Origin: Steromphala cineraria
Taxonomy: Eukaryota; Mollusca; Gastropoda; Trochida; Trochidae
Assembly (NCBI GenBank): GCA_916613615.1
Contig: OU744730.1
Coordinates: 23,190,406 to 23,254,405, forward strand
Length of the DNA stretch: 64,000 nucleotides
Direction of reading: 5' to 3'
This document shows, one piece after another, positions 11,637 through 23,079 of this stretch (positions are counted from its first letter, which is position 1; each line of letters opens with the position of its first letter). A model generated the notes under the pieces. That model did no database searches and was not told the origin of the DNA. It saw only the letters and a program-made list of their open reading frames with translations. The translations under genes and the position numbers were made by a program.

Positions 11637-11790
11637 CATCTCATGTTTTGATTGTACATGACTTATTCATAACTGTCTTCTGTATGATAATTGCTAAAAC
11701 ACTTAAATGGCTTCATCTCATGTTTTGATTGTACATGACTTATTCATAACTGTCTTCTGTATGATATATGCTAAAACACTTAATTGGCTT
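11637..11790. repeat. Tandem duplication, two units of about 77 bp
   Basis: The phrase beginning CATCTCATGTTTTGATTGTA and ending CACTTAA(A/T)TGGCTTCAT occurs twice in direct tandem with only a few differences, indicating a recent local duplication. It is non-coding. Confidence 0.85.
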
Positions 11791-12219
11791 CATGTATATC
11801 AATACCATACTGGATATTTCATTATCAGTCACCTGCAGAATTGGCCCAGAAACGTCGTGAGAAATTAATGAAGAAGTTGTTATCCATAACATTTGTCTTG
11901 TATTACCACACCAACTTATAAATGCCTTTGAAGAATTTCGATAAAATATCGATTAGCTAATGACAATTTGAATTTTTCATATTACATGAAATTCTGAGTA
12001 GAATAATGATTGAAAAACACTATAATGATGTTATTTTGAATATTTGTCTCTGTTCATAAAATGGTAAGATGAGAATATTCTTGAACGGAGAACATATAAA
12101 ACAGTAATAACAGTGAAAATAATCTTACTTGAAGACCACGTACTCGGTATTTCGATGTGGAGTTTCCTCATGTCAAGGCTTTGGTGTTGATGAATTTTGT
12201 GTGTACTTGCATGAAAGTA
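11791..12219. other. No recognisable gene
   Basis: AT-rich sequence between the tandem duplication and the interrupted MITE. Nothing supported. Confidence 0.4.
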
Positions 12220-12446
12220 CATTCTCTCCCCACAGAGGCAGATCAAGTCATGTTGATTTAGCCTCTGTTATATTACGCAGAGTTTGTGGGATAGAATGGG
12301 AGATGCCTGATTGGAGACAATCAAAATTAGTTGTGCAATCAGCGACGCTGTTTTTAAATCATCATTTTGGCTACTCAATCAATCAAGTTTATTTCGCAAA
12401 AAGGCCTTAGGCCCACGTACAATACAAAATAAACAGCAATTGTCAG

Positions 12447-12973
12447 TCAGGTGTACAGAGTTCGGAGTGACAGTGCTTCTTTAATATAATAAGAACAACT
12501 TGTTGTTACAGAATAATTAGTACATTGTAGAATATTTAAAAAGTAATGTTGATCAATGTGATTTGGAAGTGCCTTGAAATATTTGCAGCGCAAATCATGA
12601 TAGACTTTACTTTCGAATAGAAAATGAAACTCATTTTCTACAACGTTATCACTACAAATATAACAACGCCTTTGGTGCCTTGGAAGTCCATCAAATCTAC
12701 CAGTTTTCTTGTATGTAATAAGGTGTCAACGAAAATATAATTTCTACCACATTCAGCTAAGACAGCAGCGTTAGAGCATTTATAACTTACACCCAACACA
12801 TACTTACAGAATCTAATATGAAACTGTTCAACAACATGCCATGGCTGAAAACCCAATATTTCTGAAGCATACAGAATAATAGGCTTTATCTGAATATCAA
12901 AGATCTTAAACAAAATAGCTGGGGAAACATTTTTTAATCTCCTGCCAAAAACCTTAACCGAAAGACAACGCAT
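12447..12973 (-). pseudogene. LINE ORF2 C-terminal part: thumb and tail
   Basis: Begins around LSVKVFGRRLKNVSPAILFK, then KPIILYASEILGFQPWHVVE and RFCKYVLGVSYKCSNAAVLA, typical of the post-RT connection domain. It reaches a stop at 12638. A further shift restores VYHDLRCKYFKALPNHIDQH and a tail ending LRTLYT, with a terminal UGA at 12447-12449. I therefore place the real ORF2 end there, about 70 nt upstream of the element's 3' end. Confidence 0.78.
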
Positions 12974-13052
12974 TATTCGCTTTATTTACCAAATTTTGGA
13001 CAGATTTGGACCATGAAAGTCTCTTTGAAAACAATAAACCCAAATAATTATA

Positions 13053-13568
13053 TTATGAAGAGATTTTTAGCCTATGATCACCAAAATACCACGACTCATA
13101 CCTTCTCAATTTACCACCATTTCTAAAGACTAAAACCTCTGTTTTCTGAAAATTAACAGACAAACCCCATTTCTTACAAAACTCATGTAACACATCAATC
13201 TTTCTCTGAAGACTAATGACAGAATCTCCAAACAAACATAAATCATCTGCATACAGTAGCAAATATAACTCCATGAACTCTGGATCAATAAAAACGCCCC
13301 TCTCTCCAAAGGTGGATATTTCAGTATATAACTGATTAACAAACAACGCAAATAATAAGGGACTTACAATACAGCCTTGTCGCACTCCACTCATAGAGTC
13401 AAAATATTCTGAAACTTTAAAATTATTTAACCTAACACAAGCCTTTGTTTTTGAATACATATCCCTGATAATATTACACATAGAGCCATGGATATTGTTA
13501 GACAAGAGAACAAACCATAGAAGATCTCTATTTACCGAATCAAAAGCTTTACGAAAATCAACATACAA
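13053..13568 (-). pseudogene. LINE ORF2 middle part: RT catalytic core
   Basis: Contains RT motif A (YVDFRKAFDSVNRDLLW), motif B (SGVRQGCIVSPLLFALFVNQL) and motif C (LLLYADDLCLFG, the YADD catalytic pair), then LHEFCKKWGLSVNFQKTEVLVFRNGG. All three acidic catalytic positions are present in this segment. A stop at 13053 follows, and the frame then continues (YNYLGLLFSKRLSWSKSV) for about 25 codons before another frameshift near 12965. Confidence 0.87.
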
Positions 13569-13578
13569 ACAATAAAAT

Positions 13579-14124
13579 CTACCTCCTTTTTATATTATAT
13601 TTCTGTATGATGCTTTGGAGTGTAAAAATATTATCCACGGTACTGTATCCTTTACGGAAGCCTCCTTGACACTCTGGGTACAAATCTAACACGTCAACAA
13701 CCTCTTTCAAACGCCTATTCAAAATGGAAGTAAATATCTTGCCACAAATATCCATAAGAGATATACCACGATAATTATTTACTTGGTGAATGCTTCCCTT
13801 TTTATGCAACGGAAATATAATACTTAACGACCACTGATCTGGAAATTTCCCTGATCTAAAAATGCCATTAAATAATATACATAAATATGACTGCAGAACG
13901 AACTTATTACCCTTAAACATTTCAGGGGGAATACCATCTGGTCCTGGACTTTTATTTGCTCGTAAACTGGAAAGAGCAAAAACCACCTCGTCAATACTTA
14001 TTTCCTTATTCACAATATTATTGATATCATCATCATTACAGGTTCCGCAAAAAGCTCCCTGCATATTATGATTCACAATGTAATTTTTAGTGAAAGATAG
14101 AAAATCATCATCAATGTGTACATC
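13579..14124 (-). pseudogene. LINE ORF2 middle part: RT fingers/palm start
   Basis: Same frame as the endonuclease segment, separated only by the UAA. It reads IDEVVFALSSLRANKSPGP, DGIPPEMFK, WSLSIIFPLHKKGS, NNYRGISLMDICGKIF and QGGFRKGYSTVDNIFTLQ, which are RT blocks 0-2. It ends in an A-rich run (ATATAAAAAGG on the minus strand, near 13580) where a one-base slip moves the reading into the next fragment. Confidence 0.86.
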
Positions 14125-15549
14125 TTAAATATTTAACACATCTTTAAAATAGTCTACCCATGTTGAACAGTCAATCAATGGTACAGATTTACATGAAGCG
14201 CTACTAAAATGTCTCACATGAGACCAAAATGATTTCACTCTTTCACCACTGGAAAAGTCTGATAATATTGAATTGGTAATATATATTGTATAATCTTCCT
14301 TCTTGTGGCGACACAGTTCACGGAACCTGTTTCTAGCTTTATGAAAGTCCTGAAGATAAGAAAAATCTCCAGACAGGCGGAATCTATCCAATAGTTTATA
14401 TTTATCATGTTTTAATTGCTCACAGTCCTGATCAAACCATTTATTTTTATAATTATCCAGTTTATTCACCGAGTTTGAGTTCATTCCACAGGAAGAAGCG
14501 GTTTCTTGAATTATGTCAGTCAACATTCTCGCTCCTACACATGGATCATCTGTAGTTATGGTACGGAACTCATCAAGTGGCAATGAGTTTAAGTTTGTCT
14601 GTAAATTAGAGTCAAACTTTTCTGCATGGGAAGCTCTCCACTTGTACTTCTGTATTGCTATTGTTGGATAATCAACCAATTTGACAGTCCTTTGAAGGAA
14701 ACATTTCAACTCGCAAACAATAGGGAAATGGTCAGATTCCACTCTTGTGCGAACACTAAAGTCACTAATTGAATTGAATAAATTGGTGGAACACAAAACA
14801 TAGTCGACCAGACTACATCCTTTGTTTGCAATACATGTATATGCCCCATGGGGATCACTTTTCGATCTGCCATTGACAATATGTATTCCATAACTACAGC
14901 AAAGATTAATTAGTTCCTTTCCATAATTGTTTATATCAGAATCCCTTGAAGAGCGTGGAGTATCGAATGCATCAATAATAACATTAACATCGTCCAGTTC
15001 TGGAATCAAATCTGCTTTGTCAGGAAATATGTAATCCACTAAACAACCTGTCCTGGCATTAAAGTCGCCACTAATTAAGATATGTGGTTCATTATAATGA
15101 TATTTCAAATCTATAATAACACCATCCAGATATTCAATGCCCTTCTTATCTCTAGTGTCAGTCACAGCTGAAGAGCCCTCTGGGTGGATATAAACATATC
15201 CCAACAAAACATCTCTATCCAAACTGAAAAATGTTGCATCTAGAACAACAAAAATGCAATCACTGTATTTTGTAATAATTTCCCTCACACCAACATTCAA
15301 ATGGCTTTTAATCATAACAATAACTCCACCTTTATTGTTGTAGTCTCTTAAATTATAATAGATACTGTAATTTGGGAAATTGTTCTGTAATAAATGCTTA
15401 TTTACATTGCTCCACACCTCCAAGAATCCTATAAGATCAAATTTTGAACAATATTCTAAAAAGTCAGGCTGAGACAGTTTAGACTGAAGTCCCTGTACAT
15501 TCCATGTGCAAAGGGAGATAACTCCCTCACACTGAGGCCGGCCCCTGTC
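14125..15549 (-). pseudogene. LINE ORF2 N-terminal part: AP endonuclease
   Basis: Open in the ORF1 frame directly after the ORF1 UAG, with no ATG until 15423. The unstarted stretch already contains the endonuclease beginning (VISLCTWNVQGLQSKL, at about 15510). After the ATG come GGVIVMIKS, LLGYVYIHP, ISGDFNARTG, SLVDYVLCS and ESDHFPIVCEL, the normal endonuclease series. The catalytic Asn of TWNVQG lies upstream of the first ATG, so a protein started there would be defective. The segment ends at a UAA at 14125, and the frame reopens at once. Confidence 0.85.
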
Positions 15550-16758
15550 CTAGGTCAGAGTTGAGTCTTCAGGTTGATCAGTGATGGATTTATTTTTCTT
15601 GGTAAACACAGCTTTCTCTTTATGACTGTTCCAACTCACAATCTCTCCATCGTCGAATATCAGTTTATCGAATCTCAGTTTTGATCTTCGTCCCTTTTCT
15701 TTTTCAGAATCCATTATAGTTTTAAGTTGTTTTCTTATCCGTCTAACTTTAAAAGAGAAATCTTCGGAAATAAAGATACCTGTATCTTTCAGTTCTCGTG
15801 CCTTGCGGAGTATCTCAGTTTTCATGTTGAAATCGAGCAGCTTTACGATGATTGATTTACCCTGGTTAACCCGATGTGCTCTTTCGATGGTGATTGAAGC
15901 GTCATCAATGTTCATCTTGTCACGAAATACCCCCCTCACTGAATGTTCACAATCACTCCAGGTTTCATGTTGTTTAGATTTAGGGACACCGTGGATTACG
16001 AGATTGTTTCTCCTGCCTTGATTTTCCAGATAGTCTAGCTTGTCAGAGAGATTTGAAACATCAGATTTCAACGAAATGTTTTCTTCTTCGAGCTTAGCAC
16101 ATTTAGTTGATAGATCATCGACTGAATTTTTAATTGTTCCAACTGATTCTGTGAGCTTATCTAGACGACGGGAGAGAGTGTTTTGTACTTGGTCAACTTT
16201 TGTGTTTATCTTCTTTAATTCCTCCATAAGCCTCTCGAACTCAGACTTGTCATCAGGGTCAGTTTCACTTGCTCCTGTCAGTTTAAGTTGTTTCTGGGTA
16301 CGTGTATCAGGCCCTGGGTTGGGTTCAATACCAGCACGTAACAGCAGATCAGCAATCAGAGTCTTCGGCACAGAGTACTCAAAGCCAGTTCTGTCGTTTG
16401 CTGATGATATTTTACGTCCGCTTCTTCTCAACAATCCGAGCGTGACAGACTCATGAGTTGAGAAACACAGCATTTCATGTTCACAGGTCAAATTATTTAG
16501 TCGTATGCGTGTATATCCACATTCAGAATGTTCATTAATAATGTCATGGAATGTATTGCAGGAGTTTGCGAAACAGTTACCCAGAATCCAGACCGAGGAC
16601 AAAACCGTGAAGCAAAACATCAGCCGATACGCTATGCCTGTAATGGCGGTCCATTTTGAAGACGGGTTGTAGGGACAGATTTTCTCGACCTGTTTTAGTC
16701 CTCTCGGGTGGCGGAATACCCCTATCCTGGCTCTCCACTGTTCTAGAGTGTATCCCAT
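15550..16758 (-). CDS. LINE ORF1 protein: hydrophobic N-terminus, 2A-like motif, coiled coil, RNA-binding domain
   Basis: 402 codons, intact. The N-terminus MGYTLEQWRARIG precedes a hydrophobic stretch (about 46-64, LMFCFTVLSSVWILG). At 138-150 is LLLRAGIEPNPGP, close to the viral/LINE 2A consensus D(V/I)ExNPGP but with Gly for Asp. A coiled coil follows (about 170-240, ending YLENQGRRNNLVIHGVP). Then comes the RRM-like and C-terminal domain of L1-type ORF1p (ITIERAHRVNQGKSIIVKLL, FISEDFSFKVRRIRKQL). ORF1 proteins bind element RNA in cytoplasmic particles. The terminal stop is UAG, with ORF2 open in the same frame immediately after it. Confidence 0.87.
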   Translation of the reverse strand: MGYTLEQWRARIGVFRHPRGLKQVEKICPYNPSSKWTAITGIAYRLMFCFTVLSSVWILGNCFANSCNTFHDIINEHSECGYTRIRLNNLTCEHEMLCFSTHESVTLGLLRRSGRKISSANDRTGFEYSVPKTLIADLLLRAGIEPNPGPDTRTQKQLKLTGASETDPDDKSEFERLMEELKKINTKVDQVQNTLSRRLDKLTESVGTIKNSVDDLSTKCAKLEEENISLKSDVSNLSDKLDYLENQGRRNNLVIHGVPKSKQHETWSDCEHSVRGVFRDKMNIDDASITIERAHRVNQGKSIIVKLLDFNMKTEILRKARELKDTGIFISEDFSFKVRRIRKQLKTIMDSEKEKGRRSKLRFDKLIFDDGEIVSWNSHKEKAVFTKKNKSITDQPEDSTLT

Positions 16759-17363
16759 CTTCTTTTGAATACTTTTTAACGTTCAGCTTTGATTAATAAT
16801 GTTTTAATTGACATAATTGTCGGAGACAATTTATCACCCAGTCCACTGCTGACGCATGCGCACACTGGCTACTGAAACAAGGCAAAGGCATTGTGATATG
16901 AAGCACCATTTCCACGCGAGAAGCCTTGTCATTTGATAAAGAAATTCAAAAGTATTGTGATCAAAGTTTTTTTTTCCGCCAGGGGAAACTGCTAGAACCC
17001 ACGGATTTCGGCGTAATAGAACAGAGGCTAAATCAACAAGACTTGATCTGCCTCTGTGGGGAGAGAATGATAAAGGTATTGAATTATCTTTATTCATATA
17101 AGTATATGTGATGTTTATGAATGGGATGAAACCTTCCAAGTGTGTTAATAAAAAAGAGACGTCTGACCAATAATGTTTTAAATCGAATGTTAAAAGCTGT
17201 TCAACTATTTTCAAATTGGCGTTTGATTCAGATTTGGGTTTTGTTTGTGGTACTCATATGGTATGAATACACATAGTTTCGTCATAATTAAAAATGCAAT
17301 ACGGATTTTAGTTACAATGATCTGTATATACATTCCATATTTAGGTCATTGTAATTGCATAGA

Positions 17364-17639
17364 CATTCTCTCCCCACAGAGTCAGAACATGTCATGAACT
17401 ATTGAATGTCTTTATCAAATGACACCGCTTATCGCATGGAAAGGGTGGTTCATATCACAATGCCTTGGCCATCATTCATTAGCCAAAATGATGATTTAAG
17501 GACAGCGTCGCTGATTGCACAACTAACTTTGATTGCCTCCAATCAGGCATCTCCCATTCTATCCCACAAACTCGGCGTCATATAACAGAGGCTGTATCAA
17601 CATTTCATGACTTGATCTGCCTGTGTGGGGAGACTGTTG
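17364..17639 (-). mobile_element. MITE family B copy, internally shortened
   Basis: Starts CATTCTCTCCCCACAGAGTC and ends CTGTGTGGGGAGACTGTTG. The middle reads GGAAAGGGTGGTTCATATCA, the reverse complement of the middle of the 39.3-kb copy. Part of one arm is missing, which makes it about 80 bp shorter than its relatives. Confidence 0.82.
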
Positions 17640-17867
17640 TACAGATTATACCCTTTATGGATGTTACTCACAGATTTACTTGTGGTTTCAATTGAATATT
17701 TGCCTTTTCCTATAGTCTTCCTTGTTTGAGATAAGGTTTACGAAGTTGTTGCCATTAGAGAAAGAGCATGTAACATTAGTTCTGTAAATGCATCTATCAT
17801 AAAGAAAAAAGAAAAAACCCTAAATCGAGGTTGTCTCCTTATTTATTTTTATATTTTTGAGCGAAGT

Positions 17868-18514
17868 GTTACAATTTGGAGTCAATGTTGAAATTAGGAG
17901 CAGCGGGTGGCTCAAAACTATACTAAATGCTCTAAATGTAATAATGACATGTAAGATTTTGACACAGTCGTCAATCATATATCATTATCGATTTTTGGAT
18001 GGTGTTTACTTGATATACCCGACAACCAGTTGTTGACGAAATGAAAAAAACCCATGTATTATTAGAAATGAGAATGTTCTATTTTACGTTTATATTTTAG
18101 AACAGAGCACGTTGAAAGTTACAGGAGCAGTTGTTAGAAGCTTAAGATGCAGGACTTTTCATTACAATTTAAAGAAGTTATTACAATTTGGAGCATCCTT
18201 TGCTCCAAATTGTAATAACTGCTCCAAATTGTAATAAGTGGTGGTTTTGTGGAACTTCTTTAAGCAAAGAGTCACAATGCAATTGTTTAGTCAATAAGAT
18301 AAATGTTTATAAATGCAGAGTCGATTAATTACTATCATATAAGTCGGTTTTCACGGACCTTAAATTTGTCTATGCGATTAACAAAATTGAACTACTTACT
18401 AAAGATATGAGAAGGTGTGATGTAACGTTGTACCCGGTTATATTTTAGAAGCACAATTTAGGTATACAGATCAGCTACTAGAATTTGGAGGACCAATTAT
18501 TACAATTTTGAGCA
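17868..18514. repeat. GCTCCAAATTGTAATAA motif cluster, right group
   Basis: Exact copies lie at 18202-18218 and 18221-18237 and, inverted, at 18178-18194. The inverted copy and 18202 form a near-perfect hairpin with an 18-base arm and a 5-base loop. Degenerate inverted copies lie at about 17868-17881 and 18498-18514. No coding capacity. The origin is unclear. Confidence 0.75.
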
Positions 18515-18703
18515 GTCATTACAAATAGATGCCGCATGGCAACATGGACACCTATTTTCGTGGTGAATTTAGTATATACTGTTTGTTTTTCGAATGACAC
18601 AAATACCTGACTTCGGAAGTAAATCTAATTTGCCTTATATTCAACTGATAGTGATTTGACTTTGCTGGTTTTTCGTGTTGATAATGACATGACTGTCTCT
18701 TAA

Positions 18704-19057
18704 AGGGGCAGTAGCACGTTTTGGAAAATTTTATATTCTAAAGTCTTCACTGAAAATTGTACGTTAATGCTAAATGTATTATTTTGATGGTGTCAAAAAT
18801 CTTATAACACAAATCAATCATCCATAGTCAGAGGACAAAGTATAAAGATTCACATAAAATCCATTGGCGGCCATTCTGTGTGAACAATTCATTTTATGTA
18901 AGAAAAAGGAATTGCATGGCTTAACTTTACATTAAATATTTGAATTATTACTGCTTCATTAAGTTTAAATACATTCAATTTGTCTTTCAATTGGAACTAT
19001 AAATTTCCATTTTCCCGACATCACCTTATATTCCCCATAAAACGTGCTGCTGTCCCT
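18704..19057 (+). mobile_element. TTAA-flanked MITE family A, complete copy
   Basis: 354 bp. TTAA at 18700-18703 and 19058-19061. The termini are AGGGGCAGTAGCACGTTTT and the imperfect inverse AAAACGTGCTGCTGTCCCT. The central GGCGGCCATTCTGTGTGAAC matches the other copies. Non-coding and non-autonomous. Confidence 0.88.
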
Positions 19058-19061
19058 TTAA

Positions 19062-22000
19062 GGGCACAAATTGCCATGACATTACTTTTTACGTTTTATT
19101 AGTTATTTACAAAATGACGTTATTGGGTCGAAAAACATTCGGCGACCCCTCTTATTTTTTCCGGTTTTCGCTTTTGCATTCGACTGGTCACATCATATTT
19201 CATTTTTAGCGATACCTAAAAATGTGCATTATCTTAAAACAAAACTGTTGAATACGCGAAAAACAGTAATGCAATTACCGATATTCTGCAATAAGTTCTT
19301 AATTTTATTTTATTTCCGCTAACATATTCTTTTTTCAAAATCTACCTGTCCTTGCACGTGCATGTATTTGAATTTGCAATTGACATGATTTTAAGTTGGA
19401 AAGCGTTGGCACCATTAACGTCCTCAAAATTGGTAATATTCGAAATATATGTTATTACTGACGACAACTCCTTTAATCGTTCGTTGACCCCATAATTTTA
19501 TAACATTTCTTATTATAAATGATGTTATAAACTTGATATATTGAAAATATAAACGAGTTCTAAGAGATGTTATTTGTTCGTCAACTCCCTAGGGGAGATG
19601 GGACCCAAAAATCGAACTCACTTACGGTAACCATTTGTGACATTATATCGCTGTTAATTTATCCAAAAGTAGTTCTAAAGTACGATGTTCTGAAGGACAA
19701 TGTTCTGGCATGTTTACAATATTGCGAATCATCACGAAATCTGGACTCAAAGGGGCTGTGAAAAGTTAAATATATCTTTAGATTGACTTTTATTACTTTC
19801 AGAGCTTGGGTATCAATGTTAAATTTCGCCCTCTATCGCGTCTAAGCTTAAATTCAACTAACAAATCATCAGTTTATACTGATGCTTCCATTGAGAATGA
19901 CGCCCACTACACTTACGCACGAATGTTCATCCCATAGGAACAAGACCATCGTTACAACATACGCATTGGTTAATGTGCCTGAAGGCAGTATTGTAGAATG
20001 TAAATCGATTAGTGTAAAACTGTCAATTAGGGGATTGATAAAATTGAGGTTGAAACTGGACACAATGATTGATCGTAGACTTCAATCGGTATGAAATGTC
20101 CAATTCATTCGGTTCATCTCCATTTGACCATAACGATTTAATTATCCATACGAATTTCACTATTCGAGAAAATACCGTTTTCCGGAGATGAGAATGAAGT
20201 CGACTGTTACGGGGATACTGCGTCATACTATTTAAAACATATAAAGCCCTAACATGTAATATTGCTTAAAAGCAAAATGAAGTTTACTCATGTTCTAGTT
20301 GGACAATTTAGACTGCAGTAGGTGTATTGATGCATACATGAATTACGTTTCAATCATGAAAGAATCTTTTCGAATGCGAAAAACGATGGTTATCTGGCAT
20401 GTATATTGGTTTAACGCCTAGAAGATTAAATTGAATATTCAAATAGAATTTTAAGATTTGACAAATTTTGAAGTATCTTTATTTTATTGATAAATTAAAA
20501 CTTTTACAAATATTTTCAAAAAAGAAATCCATTCATTAAAGTAAACACCCTCGATAACCTTGCTATATACTATATATGAAACTCTCTACTGAAATAAACC
20601 GATCTATCTTTATTGGGAAAGGCATTAAAATTGATACGGTCGATTGGACTTTCGTATTTTGCTGAGTGTAAAGTAAATAATTTTCGACTTTGCGAAATTC
20701 AGGGAACTTTAAGTTAAACAGTGTTTTAAAGAGACGTTCCATGAGTTGTGAGAGTCACATATGCCGAACTTCAACAGAACGTCTTTCTATTGTGAATTAT
20801 AGACTTCCGTTAAATATCAATACTCAAGCTAGAGACTTTAAAAAAGTGACAACATTAGCAAAACAGATTTTTATTATGAACGAAACCCGGAAAGAAGCGC
20901 AATATTTGGGAAACTTAAGTTAAGCAGCCATCAGGACAGCGTTTGATAGATCAAATAAGAATGCCCCTTCATGTACGTTGTATGTGCTTTTATAATTTCT
21001 GCACATATATACCACATATACTCATACAAAACAAGAAGTTATCCGGCCTAGAGTTGTTTATTGGGGATGGACATGTGAGATGTGTCAAAATCATATCATC
21101 AAAGCCAAATAATATCTCGACTGTCAACCGAGAATATGTACAAATAAGGACTATCATGTTGTTATGCAGAATTTCATCTTTTTGTTACTTTAATTCGTTT
21201 CATTTTTGTTCAACTTGTATTTTTATGATTTTGATTGTTTTAGATGATTGTTTGAGAAAAGGATTTTGCGTAAGCTTGATTCGACTTATTCCATCTTTAT
21301 GTTTCGTACTTATGTCGTACTGTGATTTATTCTTAAAGAGTTCGTATTATTAAATACATTTATTTGCTTTTATGGTATTTTTCTAAATAACATTGCGTGA
21401 TAAATAAGCATTTCAAGGTTATTTACTTACTGAGAATTGTCATTTGTTAACAATGAAAATAGTTTCGTGCTATTTTGGTGATAAAAACAGTATTGTTTAT
21501 AATTTTTTGTATTATTCGCATTAAAATCATGTCTCAATTAACTACATAGAAACCTTGACAGAAAATGAAGACACATTTCACAAGATACCGTAATATATCT
21601 CATCGATGCAAAATGATTTTGTTAGTATCAACTGATGGAATGTCACTACGGGTAGAGATCTAATTAGTTACATGTGTTTTACCAACACAACATCCTGCTA
21701 ATTAGACACCAGCATGTCGTTCGAACTTGTAGATCCTTAATCATGACCAAGGCACTAATGGAATTTCTGCAGAGATAAAAATACAGACTGAACATTTCTC
21801 ACATGTTATATTCAGTACACTCAGTATGACCTGCATATACTCACATTAATGATTCCCTCGCCCGCTGTGCAATGTCTTGGAATTTATTTAAATACGTATG
21901 CTAAGTACTTTTAGATGGCTTTTAGTCTATGAAATTCTTAAATATAGCAGTCATGTGTGTTTTTCTTTCAACATTCAATATTTGTATTACAATAATAGAG

Positions 22001-23079
22001 TCCACAAGCCGAGAGTAAACGTCTTTTTCTTTCTTTTTCAAATATTTAACATTTTCTTTGTGAATTGGTATGTGATTTTAATTATGTTTAATGCACATAG
22101 GTCCTTACACTTTTTCACTGTCCAGAGTTACAAATGGAATATATTCCAACATAAACTCAACCTGTTTAAACATGTTATTTTACATTCGTACGTTGATAAT
22201 GATATCATGTAATTTGGCTTCTGGAGAGGTTCTGCATATAACTTCCAGTATAGAGTCACCGTGAACCACTTTAATGTTTGCGTCCATATCTGCGCGCAGA
22301 GACAAAGAATGACAAATTATAGGCAATCATAACGTGAAAGTATTTTACGAGGCCTGATGACTGATAGGAGCAATTCATTCATACTTGTCACGAAGTTAGC
22401 GTTCAGACGCCCTTCGTGGACCTCTTATGACCATCAACGATTTATTTATATCTCATTATCTCATTTCTATATCTCAGGAGATTATCTCACTGGAGAATTA
22501 TAAGTGTGGCCCTGAGATTTTTCCAGGGGATATAGAGACATTGATCGATCGACTGAGCTTCGTAACATAAGAATCATATGTATATATATAATGAATAGTA
22601 CATTCAAGTATACGAACTTTTAGATGGCTTTTAGTCTATAATGAATATATACAGATACGTCATGTGGAATCTGTAATCTATCTACCGAGAATGTATTAAT
22701 AAATTCCTTGCAGCTATATTGTATTGTCTTATCAAAGATAAAACGGATAAAATATCCTTCAATGAAATACCGTTGTAACGTTCGACTATGTATGTGTATG
22801 GTTCGTATACTTGAATGTACTACTAATAGCACGTTTCTTGATCACAATCCTTATGTTTACAACAGCACATATGGTGACATTCCCGCCCTTAGCAGACCAT
22901 TAACACCACTGACCACATTTAAAAGGGCCAATATATTATGACGTCTAGTGTCTGGGAACGGCTATACATGTATAAAGCATTTGTACAAAGCCGCAAAGTT
23001 TTAATGGCTGAACTATTGCACAGTAACTCACTCTCACGTTCGCATTCACTAATTGTACGTACAACCCTTTTACATGTAA
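19062..23079. other. 4-kb stretch without a recognisable gene
   Basis: Frames here are short, hydrophobic and AT-driven. A block at about 20720-20760 (TTAAAGAGACGTTCCATGAGTTG) is diverged from one at about 39950-39990. AGTACATTCAAGTATACGAAC at about 22599-22619 is repeated inverted at about 22801-22821. The phrase CTTTTAGATGGCTTTTAGTC occurs at about 21908 and again at about 22617. These look like old repeat remnants. Confidence 0.45.

Larger units (their letters stand above)
12376..16865 (-). mobile_element. Non-LTR retrotransposon, near full length, inserted in a MITE
   Basis: The flanking 8-bp duplication TGGCTACT lies at 12368-12375 and 16866-16873. The 5' end is at 16865, leaving a 107-nt leader before the ORF1 ATG at 16758. 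The 3' end on the minus strand is TTGATTGATTG, a short tetranucleotide tail. Coding order is ORF1, endonuclease, RT, C-terminal domain, with no RNase H seen. The protein style suggests an I/Ingi/Vingi-like or related lineage, which I cannot place firmly. ORF2 carries at least two stops (14125, 13053) and frameshifts near 13572, 12965 and 12640, so this copy is dead. Confidence 0.9.
12220..17069 (+). mobile_element. MITE family B copy, split by a LINE
   Basis: The left part 12220-12375 begins CATTCTCTCCCCACAGAGGC and the right part 16874-17069 ends with its inverted repeat GCCTCTGTGGGGAGAGAATG. Joined at GGCTACT|GAAACAAGG, the two parts match the uninterrupted copy at 39329-39680. The terminal inverted repeats extend for at least 60 bases, down to AGCCTCTGTT. 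Other copies lie at 17364-17639, 44338-44689 and 48441-48550. The element is non-coding and the superfamily unassigned. Confidence 0.88.

Noticed and set aside
17440..17572. Conserved short frame (MERVVHITM..., SLIAQL.LIASNQ) in three copies of MITE family B (17.4, 39.4, 44.5 kb)
   Set aside because: Similarity follows the shared DNA of the repeat. The frames end at different points and show no start or coding signature, so I do not call a peptide.
11140..18514. Helitron ends as the source of the GCTCCAAATTGTAATAA clusters
   Set aside because: I found no CTRR terminus with a hairpin, no TC start at an A|T target, and no Rep/helicase coding.
20943..21353. 136-codon plus-strand frame
   Set aside because: Rich in Cys, Phe and Ile as expected from T-rich DNA, with no motif, splice or polyA context.
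21898..22212. 104-codon plus-strand frame
   Set aside because: AT-driven composition, no homology cue, includes a duplicated non-coding phrase found again at 22617.
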